Part shown: positions 1-10,515 of the stretch, piece after piece | How the letters are laid out: every line of letters starts with the position of its first letter | Position numbering within the stretch: position 1 is the stretch's first letter | Origin: Tetmemena sp. SeJ-2015 | Taxonomy: Eukaryota > Ciliophora > Spirotrichea > Sporadotrichida > Oxytrichidae | Reading direction: 5' to 3' | Length of the DNA stretch: 15,613 nt | NCBI GenBank assembly: GCA_027382625.1 | Contig: JAJKFJ010024346.1 | Span: forward strand, 1 to 15,613 | Translations under genes and position numbers: made by a program | Notes under the pieces: model-generated | The model's database searches: none | Told to the model about the DNA's origin: nothing | What the model saw: the letters and a program-made list of their open reading frames with translations, nothing else

Positions 1-2
1 TT

Positions 3-1809
3 GAGATAAAATACGATCATCTACTTTGCAGATTCAATCTAGGAGTAGTTCTATTCAGACTTGGCTTATTCGAAGAAGCATACCTTCAATATGAGATACT
101 TTGCAGTGTTGGATTCGAGGAGAAAACTGTAGTTATCTACAATCGTATTTTGTGTTGTTTGCAAATTGGCAAATTTCAAGAAGGAATATCACTCGCTCAA
201 GATTGCCTTAAGAAGTGAATTAAAATATTTATCCTATTAGTTAAAAGTTGTCTAAGAAAAAGAAGGAGGGGAAAAGTGATGGAGAAATGATGTGTGATCT
301 TTACTAAATCATTGGACTCTGCTAACTGAGACTGAAGAATGTGAAGCAAGCTGGAAAAGCTTTCCTTGAAGCAAAGAATTTCAAAGCAAATCGACAGAGA
401 GACTTAGTCATTCTATTTAAGCGTAAGAGCCTTTAAATTTTCCTAAAATTATAATGTATTTTGATGAATTGGTTTAGGTTCGTTAAGCAAACAGATCTAA
501 GATAAATTGATGGAGTATCTTAAGAGTAAAACTATTTCTCAGAATACACTTAGGACTACTGTGAGATCTGGAGGATCCATGCTCATTGGAGAAAAATAGC
601 TTTTGAACGATTAGTCTGATGAATAGATAGCAAGTGGCTTAAAAGAACCACGAATCACTTTAAATTAGAACCTTTACAATTTTTTCTTCCATAATGCTTT
701 TTAAATTTAAATTTAAATTTACAAAGTGTCTCAGTTCAGGCCAGCCAAAGCAAGGAATGAAAGAGGACAGATATAAACATTCGATGTCACTTTAGTATTT
801 CTTTTTTTTATGTTTACTTATATACTTAAGAGGATAAGTTGTATCTGACGGATTTAGATAGTAGAGAAGACGATTCCTCGCCTGAGGACAGGATTGCTAA
901 TCGGGAAGACTTTATAAAGCGCAGGAGGTCCCTTCCCTCTCCCAACATTAAGATATTCGACTAAGGCAAATAGATAATTAAATCATTCTTTTCATTAGAC
1001 TAGAAAGAAGGGCATTTTTAAGTGGAAAATTTGGATGCCTCTCCCTCAGAGATAAACAGAGTAGGATAAGGAATATAAGTAGAAGTTGCAAGAGTGTTCA
1101 ATTTAGACTCGGAGCCTGAAGAAGAAAAAGAAGACGAAAACGAATAACTGAGAATTTAAAAACCCTCTAATGAAATGGAAATTAAAGAGAAAGGGTTCCC
1201 TGCAAATTAGGATGAAGAAGATGAAGAAGAAAGAAGAAAAGAGTTCAGGAAAAGCATGGATGCTGGAAGAGAATATGCAAGGATGGTTGATCGCATGCCC
1301 ATGAATGAGCTATTGAAAGAAGTTGAGAAATTAGTGTCCATTCGTTAAGACCCAGAGCATTAAATTAAATTTACCTTATACTCTAGACATTAAATGTTTT
1401 TTTGCAGTGTTACTACTATATAGATGATGATAGGCAAGTAAGACTAGAGAAGATTTTGGGAATCCACAGCAGTTTCAGGCCATAAAAGGCCCATGAAACC
1501 CTAAATGACCATGAGAAGAACGAAATCCTTAAACGAGATGCAATAATAAATTATCTCGATCCATAAAAACCTGAATCAGAATATTAGGAGGCCTCAGGAG
1601 ATTTAAGCAAGGAGGAGGAAGAATATGAGTAGAGACTGAACTACTATTTGGAGCATTTTTTCAAGCTAGAGGACAAAAATGTGCTGCCTGATGCTGAGTA
1701 GAAGTAAAATGATGAGAGGACTTACCAAAAGATTCATCCAAAGTTCTATCTTTGTAGATTATATATTAAGATCCTGAACCAAATGTCGAGACTCAGAAGT
1801 AAACTTGAT
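3..1809 (+). CDS. Gene A: TPR-repeat protein with charged C-terminal tail (5' partial, multi-exon)
   Basis: Truncated by the window start. Exons are read at 3-214, 241-422, 478-794, 833 to about 1333 and about 1408-1809. The first two encode TPR-like helix pairs (for example NLGVVLFRLGLFEEAYLQYE and YNRILCCLQIGKFQEG), so a protein-interaction scaffold is likely. The tail is highly charged, with Glu/Asp-rich runs around 1110-1250 and RQVRLEKILGIHSSF after the last intron. In-frame TAA/TAG are frequent and read as Gln, and no in-frame TGA occurs in these exons. The 26-, 55- and 38-nt introns restore frame exactly. The fourth junction (about 1334-1407) is less certain because its donor would be GTGTCC. 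The frame runs into the MITE without a stop; if translated through, the first in-frame TGA is 2134-2136. An alternative reading splices or excises the element and continues at about 2636. The TPR call is fairly safe; the specific function is unknown. Confidence 0.72.
215..240 (+). other. 26-nt GT-AG intron in gene A
   Basis: GTGAATTAAA to TATCCTATTAG. Without splicing, the TPR frame meets TGA at once. Removing 26 nt joins ...QDCLKN to QKLSKKKKEGK and then a further TPR-like pair, with a phase-2 match on both sides. Confidence 0.7.
423..477 (+). other. 55-nt GT-AG intron in gene A
   Basis: A canonical GTAAGAG donor and TTGGTTTAG acceptor. Splicing is phase 1 on both sides and joins ...RDLVILFK to RSLSKQIQDKLMEY. 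The interior is markedly more AT-rich than the flanking exons. Confidence 0.7.
795..832 (+). other. 38-nt intron in gene A
   Basis: GTATTTC donor, T-rich interior, acceptor at ...CTTAAGAG. Phase 0 on both sides, leading into DKLYLTDLDSREDDSSPED. An acceptor 2 nt upstream (CTTAAG) would not keep the frame. Confidence 0.55.
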
Positions 1810-2633
1810 GGGGGGGGGACGGAAGTGCACACCCCCCTAAATATGAACAAAATGCCAATAAAAGTGCCCATACAGTGTCAAAATTAGCTAAAAATGCCAA
1901 AAATTTAAGTATTTCTGGCTTTTAAAATTTCTAAGACGTCCATTTTTACGAATTTCACTTTTTTATGGTATGCCTATTAATATTATTTATTGAATTTTAT
2001 ATTGATGACAGATTTACGTTATGATTATGTTTTATTCCCCAAAAATAACTAAGTATCATTTCATTACTTTATATTAAGCTAGTTTTAAAGAGGTTATCTG
2101 CTATATAGTAACTCCCCTGATAGCTGGATTATTTGAGAACTTATTTGGGCTATGAATTGTTATGATTATTCTTAAAAATTGTGCATATAATTTTAAGATC
2201 CCCTAAAGTGTGTTATAGAGTTTATCAATGAGTTTGAAGCAGTAATTTTATGTAATTGGAGATAAAGTGATCTTGGCTATTATATCTACACTTGTCATAT
2301 TCTTCTTTAAATAATATTCAAGTTAAGATTGCAAAAATTTTGATAAAAAAAGCCAAATCACATTTAAAAAACTGAAGGGCGAATCATAATTAATATCTAT
2401 ATTAACTCTAGTATCTTCAAAAGACTTTATAATTATGAGTAAAACAGAGCTCGGAAATAATTTTAAGGTTATTTCATAAAATTTGAAATCATAAATTTTG
2501 ACCCTCATGGAAATTTTTTCAGTTAAAAATTCTTAATTTTTTGGCATTTTTAGACGATTTTATCCTAAATGGATATTTTTTCATAAATTTTGATCATAAA
2601 AAAAGTGGGGGGTGTGCACTTCCTTCCCCCCCC
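1810..2633. mobile_element. MITE-like element with terminal inverted repeats (824 bp)
   Basis: The left end, from 1810, is a run of nine G followed by ACGGAAGTGCACACCCCCC. The right end, 2607-2633, is its reverse complement with one mismatch and an eight-C run. A second pair of arms, 1888-1909 and 2532-2553 (CTAAAAATGCC...), matches over 22 nt with one mismatch at almost equal distances from the two ends. The sequence between the outer and inner arms is also loosely inverted, so each arm is about 100 nt. No convincing transposase is visible; a minus-strand frame at 2323-2508 is open under the standard code but lacks codon-position bias. No clear target-site duplication is seen (flanks end TTGAT and GAATTT). 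The element could be a non-autonomous DNA transposon, an internal eliminated sequence, or an intron-borne insertion: a GTAAAC donor at 1800 and a TAG acceptor at about 2679 would keep frame. Confidence 0.72.
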
Positions 2634-3578
2634 GAATTTTCGATAATTATGATCAAAAGGTTGAGTAGTTTTCCATAGTTGGATCCTGAGTTGAAAACGA
2701 TTCTAAGCTTTTGCATTTTCCTTAGCTTGGTTTTTAAATGCATCTGCTTAGAGATATCATATCTCTACTCAATTGTATTGATTAACTAGTTAAGGCTCTG
2801 AACAATAGTCATCTTTTCTTTTTCAAGATACTCAAGCATCTCTTTCTTGTTCTTAATAAGTTTAAGATTAGTCATATCACTCTAGAAAATGATTAGAGTG
2901 TTAAGGAACAACTTCATGCATTTCACTTCGTTAGGTTGCATTGAATTCAAATGAAACAAAATAAATGAGTTAAGACAACATGGAACTCTATTTATCTGAA
3001 GATTTAAAAACACAGCTCTTTTATGGCTTTTAATACAGTAGAAGGAGTGCCTTACTACTTGCTTGACTTTAATTAAGTTTGGTCTTTTGGTTCTCTTCTT
3101 GAAAGGTACTAATTATTATTCTGATCCTAATTCTTTAACTTATTTTAAAGCTTTGAAGACTTATTAGTCCTGCTAGACTGCTTAGGCTGTTTCTAAATAT
3201 CTGACTTCCTACTGGAGTCCTCTGTTTGCAGGGGATAGCTTGAAGGGCTTGAAAACATATGGCTTGAATTTAAGTCTCCTCCAAAAATAGACAAAGTGTT
3301 CTACTGCATGCCGCCTGTTATTCCAATGTGTCCTTAATTTGTTTCTTGTTATACTCCTGCAGACTATCCAATCATATCATTTTCTCCAACTACAAAGTCA
3401 AGCAATTCAAATCTTACACACAAACCCAAATATATCGTTTTCAGTTATTGTCTTATCATTTGCGCTTATAACTTGACTGCAGTATTAAAAATAACTATCT
3501 ATCTAGCGTTGAAATAAGATACTTCTAAAATATCTGGTTAGGATTTGCAGCCTATTATTGCTCCTATTGAATTGCCAT
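2594..3578 (-). CDS. Gene B: Q/N/S-rich, largely disordered protein of unknown function
   Basis: Starts at ATG 3578 (MAIQQEQQQAANPNQIF), 58 bp from the divergent gene C. A 26-nt intron (3452-3477 on the plus strand, donor GTCAAG) leads into a frame free of TGA for about 190 codons. That frame contains VVGENDMIGQSAGVQQETN, IFGGDLNSSHMFSSPSSYP and a long Lys/Gln/Asn/Ser linker typical of intrinsic disorder. TAA/TAG serve as many of the Gln codons. Near 2940-3010 the best frame changes, probably at another intron, to a helical, charged stretch (KEMLEYLEKEKMTIVQSLNQ). That frame is TGA-free until 2594-2596, which lies inside the MITE's right end, so the last dozen residues would come from the element. 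An alternative stop is TGA 2653-2655 in the earlier frame. Plus-strand readings of the same DNA have weaker codon bias. No family is recognised. Confidence 0.55.
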
Positions 3579-3636
3579 TCCAATAGTTGCATAAAGGTTT
3601 TTAAACATAATTTATTTAAATAGGTTTTCTTTATTT
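3579..3636. promoter_or_regulatory. Short bidirectional intergenic region between genes B and C
   Basis: Only 58 bp of AT-rich sequence separate the two divergent start codons (minus-strand ATG 3578, plus-strand ATG 3637). Any promoter for both genes must lie here or in the coding sequence. No specific box is recognisable. Confidence 0.4.
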
Positions 3637-6341
3637 ATGGACCGAAGCGAAGGCTTTTATTTCATTTTAAACTTTTATTTATATTTGTCTAAAAAAAAGA
3701 ATAAATTTAAATTATACTCTAAATTGATAAAATTAGAAATATACTAAAGAGGAAGACCCGCGATTTCCTAACCAGAGTCAGCGAGCCGAGGTCCCTGTAA
3801 GTTACTTTCTCTTTAGTAATCCTTCTAGGTTCTAAGAGGGAGGTGGGATATGGTGTCCCTCTACTCAGGTTGTTACTCATGGTTCACTAGCACTTAATCT
3901 CAAGATTACACTACCAATATGGAGTGTGGGGAGCAATGATGTGGATGAAATCTTCAAGGAGATATTCTTGCTTGATAAGAGGACACTCCTCTTACTGGGA
4001 GATATGACATATGTACTAAGCTCACTATCAATTATGAGGATAGGCACCAACCGCAAGATTTCTACAGACCACAGAGTTTGGGTGTCACCGTATTTTTTCC
4101 TTACAGATTTAACACACCATAGGAGTTTTTTATAGGTGGGAATCTTGAACCTGCTTAGCTCTCTTAACACATCAACGAGTGTTCCACTATGAAATAAGTC
4201 TAGGTCAAAAGATTCTACTGTAACGCCACTCTAAAATATTCGACAATCCTTTGCCTGGCTGGAAGGCTAATCAATGAGGTTTCTTTATAATTAATACAAT
4301 TCAGAATATAAAAAATAATATAATGGCGCATATTTCCAATAATTCTTAAATTCTTATGCACACTTCATATTAGGAGGCTGCATTTTCTAAGAAGACTTCA
4401 GCTGAGAATGAATTTTCTAGCTTGATGGAGACTGCAAAAAGAGAAGGGTTGAAGAACAATCCAAATTAGCTTTTTGAGATTAAGATGAAATTGGTGAAAA
4501 TCTTTGAACTGAACCTCATAAGTTTTTCGAATAGCTCGCATCATGAAGATTTGTAAGATGAAGAACTTACGACTGAGAGTCCTAATTTTCCAATTGATTT
4601 GAGCCACTATGCTTTTGAGATTGTTTAAATTTCTACTTCAGGATCAGATACTGCATCTTTGAAGTTGTTAATTTATACAGTGCTCTATTTAGACTTTCAA
4701 GTTTTAAATACTTGCAAATTCTGGGAACAAATCTTGGCTTTTGTTGATGATACTTTTCAAACTATTTTGAGTTTGACTTCTCAAGCAAGAATCTCATGTT
4801 CTCACTCAAAATAAGATTCTCATTATAGCCCAAAATTAAATTAAAATAGGATTTAAAATAGATAATAAAAGTTTAGTTTGTTAGAGATTACCTGATAAGA
4901 ATGTTACATAAATTATCTAGCATATTGTTCGATAGACTTAATTTTAGTGTGTCTAGCTAACCTTCATTCATTCCTCTGAAAGAGCTCGAGTACAAACCTA
5001 ATTTATTTCTACTCTAGGGACATTTTCTCAGCTACAATTCTGATTGCGTTAGAACTGTCCGGCCTTCCACAACTGACGTTCAGACTATGAAGCAGTAGAG
5101 TCAAGAGGTTCAACATCTTAACTCACCGTATGTTTAATCTTTTAGGCTTAATCTCTTAACTATGATCCGCAGAGAGACATTGAATCTGAAGTAATCACTC
5201 TGCTTTCTATTATCAGCCTTTTGCAGTACAAATGGTTACAATCTGCATTCCTCTCGTGTCTTAATTGTATTACTAAATAAGAAAGTATGAGTTGTGGTTT
5301 GCAGTTTCTCCTCCAAGGTTTTATAGTCTGATCATCTTTTCACTAACTTTCTTATTTGATATGAAGAATTGTGTAAATTAGAGGCCGTTAAGTTGTGATA
5401 TATTTAGTTCAATATAGAGAATTATAGATAGATAGATTCATTAGTTTGAGTATTAGTTTGATTTGCAGCCAAGTTGTCTATTAAGATATATAGATATTTT
5501 TTCTTCTGAGCTAAGAAATTACTCAAGCTCAAAAACTTCTGCTGTTGGTATCTCTTTCTTCAAAATTCTTAATAATTCCTGATCAAGCATATATGTGGTA
5601 GTAATTTTTAATGATAAAAGATAATATCTACTTGTTATAGTTAACAATAAGAATTCGGGAGGAGTTTAGTTTTAAGTACCTGCTAAATCTGATATATGGT
5701 ACGGTGGTGGTAGTCTTGTTTGAGGATGGCCATTGTCGTTCAATCAGATTCAGGGTAAAATTTTAGGTAGGGAGAAACTCTATTGAGCAACTAGCCGAAA
5801 TAAAGTATTTTTGTTGGTACTCTTGTGAATTGAAAGATTGTCCATGAAGAGGAAGCTCTTCAGCACGAGGCGTGGAGACAGCTCTTTGAGGAATGCTTTG
5901 ATGATCGAAAGGTTTTTTCTACTGACAAACCTTTTTGAGTGGAGGAGCCCACATGTCTCGCTGATTGCATTTAGATTTAAGATTAGAGCCAATTGAGGAT
6001 ATGTGAGGGTTAGAGTCTAGTGAGTCGAAGCAGATGAAAATAGTATAGAGCTGCAAGTCGTAGCTAATCTTTTTACTTACTCTCAAATTAAAGAGCTTAA
6101 TGAATGCAATTGAGGTATCCGACTCTCAAAAACAGGATTAAGTCAATATCTGGAAGATGATATCTAAGATAATGAAATTAAGAAATGATAGATAGGAGTG
6201 GTTAAAGTCATCATATCTACTCTTGCGGAATATGAAGCATGTTTAGATACCCTTTTATAATTAGCAATATTATATGGAATTTATAATTTATTATATTAAG
6301 TATTTAATATTGAATCGAAAGCATATATTATTTCAAATTGA
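3637..6341 (+). CDS. Gene C: large protein with Cys/Trp-rich N-terminal region, unknown family
   Basis: Exon 1 (3637-4278, 214 codons) starts MDRSEGFYFILNF with a hydrophobic N-terminus. It continues through SGCYSWFTSTQSQDYTTN and a Cys/Trp-rich part with three in-frame TGA codons, for example MECGEQ-TGA-CG-TGA-NLQ, then YEDRHQPQDFYRPQSLGVTV. A 26-nt intron joins LAGRLINE to NIKNNIMAHISNNSQ. Exon 2 (4305-6341, 679 codons) stays in one frame. It includes EEAAFSK-like charged sequence, hydrophobic segments at about residues 415-470 and 520-565 that may be membrane-spanning, and an acidic amphipathic end (IELQVVANLF, GLSQYLEDDIQDNEIKK). TGA must be Trp at many sites. Two close in-frame TGAs (6339 and 6345) end the model. 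Between 4800 and 5300 and between 5770 and 6020 another frame reads about as well, so further introns are possible. About 892 aa; no family assigned. Confidence 0.5.
4279..4304 (+). other. 26-nt GT-AG intron in gene C
   Basis: GTTTCTTTATAATTAATACAATTCAG, phase 0 on both sides. It links two stretches with strong first-position G bias that lie in different frames. Without it, exon 1 runs into AT-rich sequence out of frame. The ATG at 4323 just downstream is an alternative start for a separate gene. Confidence 0.6.
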
Positions 6342-6357
6342 ATCTGTTGAGTACTTG

Positions 6358-8428
6358 ATGGCTATTCTTTAATATATTAAGTTAAAATTTGTTATATCTA
6401 TAAATTTAAAAGTGGAACCTATCTGCTCTATCAACAGAAACAGCAACAGTAACAACAAAGCACCTTTTTGGAGATGCCACTCTGACACTATTGAGAATGT
6501 CAAGGCTAAGATTCCGGACAAGGAGGTCAACTTACAAAACCAAAAGAGACAGCCAGATTTCAGAGATTGGATCAACAAACAAGAAATAACAAACAAATTT
6601 GAACACTTTTACTATTTCGGAGGCATTCGAGATAGTAAACTCCAAAACTAGCTTTGACCAACTATAATATTCAAAAATATTCCATTCTCCAACACAAAAA
6701 TAAAAATAAAATATAAATAGATAAGGAATAGCAAAGAAAAGCAGCTACAGTGAGGGTCCACACCAAAATCTACATATTGATTGTCCCTGCCATTAAATTT
6801 CGATACAATCATAATTACTCTCGACATTGAACTAAAAGAAATAATAAAGATGAATTTTGCTTATCATTTAATTAACTCTTAATCGAGTTATTATAAAATA
6901 AACTCCTTATATTCAGACATTTAAATAATTTATATTCATTTTGGTTTTTATTAAATTTTTTGTTATAACTGAATTACGAAGCGAATGAGGCTTGTTAAAC
7001 TTCTGAGATAAAAGAAATCTAAAAGCTCTCTTCTATTATGTTTTTAATTAAATTCAATTTAAGTTTGAAGCGGTTATCATCATACTCAAAAAGATTCAGA
7101 TCCAGCTTACAACTTAAGACTATAACACTAAGCAGTCTAAGAAATAATATGATATCTCTCTCCTCCACAGACTTCTTTCATCTATTTCCAGATTTTATGA
7201 GAAGGAAATCTCATCAACAAATTCTAGAACATATTGCCAGCCTATTTCCAATTTAGCAAGTTATAAAATAATATAATTACCCAAAGCTTTCAACCATTTT
7301 CAGATTTATCAGCCTGTAACTTATGACTTAATATCCTTCACTATAAGAGGTCTGCGATATTCACAAAAACTGAATGAAAAAAATATATCTAAACTATATC
7401 AACAAACAAATAACTTTAAATATGTTTTTATAGATGATTAGATACTTCATTAAGGAGAAGTTCACATCCAAAATATAATTATCTATGACGCCTCTGCAAA
7501 ACACACCATCAATTTCTCAACCTCTCAAATATAGAATGTCAGTTTTTTTCCTTTATAAGTAAAACCTTGAGTATGATATAATTTGGAGAATATTTATGGT
7601 AATCAAATAAGTGTCAGACAGAAGTGAGGCTGTCTATTCACTTGAAGAGCATTAAAAAAATTTATTTTTAATCAACCGTTTTTTGGAAATAGAGAAGTTG
7701 GTAATGATGGCTTCTACTTTTGTTGAAGTGATATTAAGATTTCATTTTTATATATTTATAGATTAATTTAAATATTTCAATACAATTTCATCTCTTTAGG
7801 AAAGAGAAAATCTTCTAAACTTAAGCTATTTTTAGCTCTTAGATATAAATGCAACAATTTAGTTTTAAAATATAAATAAATTGCAAACATCTGCAAGCAT
7901 TTCACACTCATTTCAAAGAAATAGTTAACTCCTTTTTTTCAAGCTCTTCATTTTTTGAGATAAGAGGAGGACTCTTAAGTGACTTAATAAAACTCCAGCT
8001 CAGTTCATTTTGATTTGATAAAAGATAAGCAAAGGTTACTTAGCTCATCACTTATGTCACTTTGTATTGACTGCATTTTTGAGATTCCTAAATTTGAAAA
8101 CCAAGAACAGTTTTTGTTCCAAGCTGTTTCTGATATTTTAAAACTGCTTCATTTAATAAAAATATTATTCAAGGTGAAATACTTGACCCACTTTAGAACT
8201 TTGTTTTAAGTTTCCTTCTTCTCAAAGCCAATCCAACCTAATCCACTAACAGTAACTTCAACCACTGTCTTCAAAACTTTGTTCAAACTTATCAACAAGA
8301 AGATGATTCAAATATTTCCTTTTTTTCACTATCCAAAGCTAGAGCCATAATTTTATATAATAAAAATATAAAATATATAATATTTTAAATAGTTTACTCA
8401 ATCTAATTTAGGAATAGATACTTTCTGA
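6358..8428 (+). CDS. Gene E: unknown protein whose N-terminus carries a ubiquitin-like stretch
   Basis: The ATG at 6358, 16 bp after gene C, begins a frame with NLKVEP, then a 20-residue insert, then SDTIENVKAKIPDKE. The last matches ubiquitin Ser20-Glu34 except Gln31 to Pro. A GTCAAC...CAG intron (6526-6556, 31 nt) would join this to the long downstream frame; otherwise that frame starts at its only upstream ATG, 6497, inside the ubiquitin-like codons. The main frame runs 6557-8428. It contains a polar linker (SKIFHSPTQKQKQNIN), hydrophobic segments near 6850-7000, a beta-rich block (HIQNIIIYDASAKHTINFS) and NREVGNDGFYFC-TGA-SDIKI, where TGA as Trp is needed. The C-terminal part includes RQEEDSQVTQQNSSSVHFDL and QPNPLTVTSTTVFKTL. 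The first stop-like in-frame TGA after coding composition fades is 8426-8428; a TAA at 8348 is an alternative end. Function unknown. Confidence 0.5.
6481..6525 (+). other. Ubiquitin-like peptide-coding stretch
   Basis: Fifteen codons encode SDTIENVKAKIPDKE, which equals ubiquitin residues 20-34 at 14 of 15 positions. Upstream, NLKVEP resembles ubiquitin TLEVEP but is separated from it by 60 nt. Downstream resemblance is weak (scattered Gln/Arg). The stretch is either a diverged ubiquitin-fold start of gene E or a relic of a ubiquitin gene. Confidence 0.65.
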
Positions 8429-9153
8429 TATTACTTTGCACACAAGGATTTTAAATTTTAACACAAAAATATTAACTATATATATTTTTAATTTATTTTA
8501 TTTATAGCTTAATTATTTATTCAATTTTTAATAATATCTTTAGATATTTTTATGGTTTAAAGGGGTTAATAAAAACTTATTCAAAAAGTCTAATAATTTA
8601 TAAAGATAAAAATTTATTTTTCTTCTTTTATGAATTATAAAAATAAATTAATATTTTTAAATAAACGTAGCAACTTTCTATTCAATTTTAATCTACAAAT
8701 ATTGTAATCCAACTTAAATAACTTAAAATAAAACACGCATATAATTTAATATATAATATGGCATTGAACTATTGAATACATTATTATAATTAACACAGCT
8801 AAAATAATATCGCATTCTTGTTTTTATTAATTAAATCTACTATGACTTAAAACATCATGAATACATTTAAATAGCTATATTTTATTTACTCAAACTATCA
8901 AGTTTTATTATAATTTGTTCTATAAATTTAGATTATTCTTTTAAACATTATTTTAATAATATTTTCGCATTTTATATTAAATACATTCAAATAAAATCAT
9001 AATTAATTTTAAGTGAATTATGAAACGCAAATTATATCTCAATTAAAAGTTGATTTAGGAATTTACATTATGTATTTTAAATAAAATAATAGTATAAAAT
9101 AGAAAGAATATGTTCTTTACTATCGTATGATCTTTATTAAGCATTATTATATT
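8429..9153. other. Very AT-rich intergenic spacer, no feature seen
   Basis: About 725 bp of extremely AT-rich sequence, with many short A/T homopolymers and no sustained codon-position bias on either strand. I see no repeat, RNA gene or terminator that can be named. It may hold the 3' end of gene E and the promoter of gene F. Confidence 0.5.
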
Positions 9154-10515
9154 ATGGGGAGGGTAATTGGGCAATGAGCCTTAACAATGGACTACAATTT
9201 TTCCTGAACACTTTTAGCCTATGTACTTCGAGCCTGGATTATAGACTTTGCTAAGTATTGTAAAAGATTATTAATCTAAGTATAGATCATCATTTATTGA
9301 TAAATAATTAGCACAATTAAAATTATAATATATTTGATACTTAGCCCTAAATACTCCTTTTAAATTCATATTAAAGAATTGAGTGAGAATAAAACCACAA
9401 GTTGCAATATTTTATTGTAAAATAATGGTTGTAAACGTAAGGTTTTTTCTCTGTTTCTATTTATTCTTTATCTTCCATGACTAACTATACATATCATCTG
9501 ACTCTTATGGTCGGCATCTCTGAAATCTAATGGTTAATGCTACAAAGCGTACGGTGAATTGCGACGTAGAAGGCCTCTTCTGACATGAGTGTTTCATTGT
9601 CGGAGCATTGTAAGGAAGGTTGGCACAGTTCTGACGCCATCAAAATTAGAGACACAGTCCGAAGTATGGGTACTAAATAGTGTGATCCATCATTCGTGGC
9701 GTAATTGCGGGTTAGTTCGTGAAATCACTGTTACGCCCTGCACACATAATATAAACCTTATAAAATGGCTTATCAGCCGATATATCAATCAAATTATTTT
9801 AATATATTTTTATTTTATTAAAATAATCAAGAGAAATTTCTTTGCCAAGTTAAGCAGCTAAGATTTAATAAAAATTACTTTAACTTAAATTATGATTATT
9901 CAAGATTTTATGCCTTCTGATATTAAAATTCTTCAAATTTTTATAATAACGAGGAAAAGAAATCACAATTTGTTTAATATATATTTCTATTTATATTATT
10001 TGCTTCAGAATTATCAAAAATTTTTAGTTTTTTCATACTCATTAAATTATATAATTAATTTTTTCAAGATTAATTATTTAGACTATCAAAAAGTATTGTA
10101 TTGCACTTATAAAGATTAATTACTAAAAATTACAATAAAGAATTGAAAACTCGACTAAGGATAATCTTTTTCCCATATCAACGAAATATTAAACTCATTT
10201 TTAACTCATTCCTAATTCGTTTTTATAACTTTGAGCTCCGCCTTTATAAAATAATAAATGAAAATGTAAGACAATCACTGCTTTCATAACCAATTCAGAG
10301 ATAAGGCTTTAAGCTAGGAACTAATCTCTCTCAATACTAAAAAACAAGTTAGATAATTTTAACTTTAAAGCTGAGGCTAAAATATGATAAATAAGCCTAA
10401 TGGAGTTTCCATGTTATAATCGTTTACAATTTCATTGTCCTTATTTTTCGCTAAAAATATAAAAACTTTTTTAATTAGCATTTTTTTTTATTTACAGAAC
10501 ATTTTTAAATTTTGA
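9154..10515 (+). CDS. Gene F: possible membrane protein, unknown
   Basis: The ATG at 9154 opens MGRVIGQ-TGA-ALTMDYNFS, and the same frame continues for about 450 codons. It has hydrophobic segments (VFSLFLFILYLP, LIYFYFIKII) and is free of TGA from 9588 to 10143 (185 codons), including a part at 9892-10119 that also lacks TAA/TAG. TGA 10144 would be Trp, because HNQFRDKALSQELISLNTKK and INKPNGVSMLQSF follow in frame. A cluster of in-frame TGAs (10513, 10519, 10522) ends it. Doubts: the GC-rich part at about 9505-9760 shows no first-position G preference among the three frames, and two other ATG-started readings exist there (9425, with a signal-peptide-like start, and 9477). The gene could be shorter, or interrupted by a non-coding RNA. 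Confidence 0.38.
9698..9737 (+). other. Hairpin-forming inverted repeat inside a GC-rich island
   Basis: GGCGTAA (9698-9704) and TTACGCC (9731-9737) form a perfect 7-bp stem. It lies in a 250-bp island of clearly higher GC than its surroundings. AGAAG-GCCT-CTTCT, upstream near 9570, is a second small hairpin. No known RNA family motif (tRNA, 5S, U6, SRP) was recognised. Confidence 0.35.

Noticed and set aside
2037..2045. CCCCAAAAA resembling a ciliate telomeric unit, inside the element
   Set aside because: A single unit only, not at the element's end and with no tandem copies.
2323..2508. Minus-strand 61-codon frame inside the MITE-like element, extendable to about 140 codons with TAR as Gln
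   Set aside because: No codon-position bias and no transposase-like motif; open frames are common by chance under this code.
3877..4170. Minus-strand 97-codon frame open under the standard code
   Set aside because: It lies antisense to the Cys/Trp-rich part of gene C, whose plus-strand frame has stronger first-position G bias and continues far beyond it on both sides.
5780..5992. Minus-strand 70-codon frame
   Set aside because: First-position G is near background there, while plus-strand frames over the same DNA are clearly enriched; treated as the shadow of gene C.
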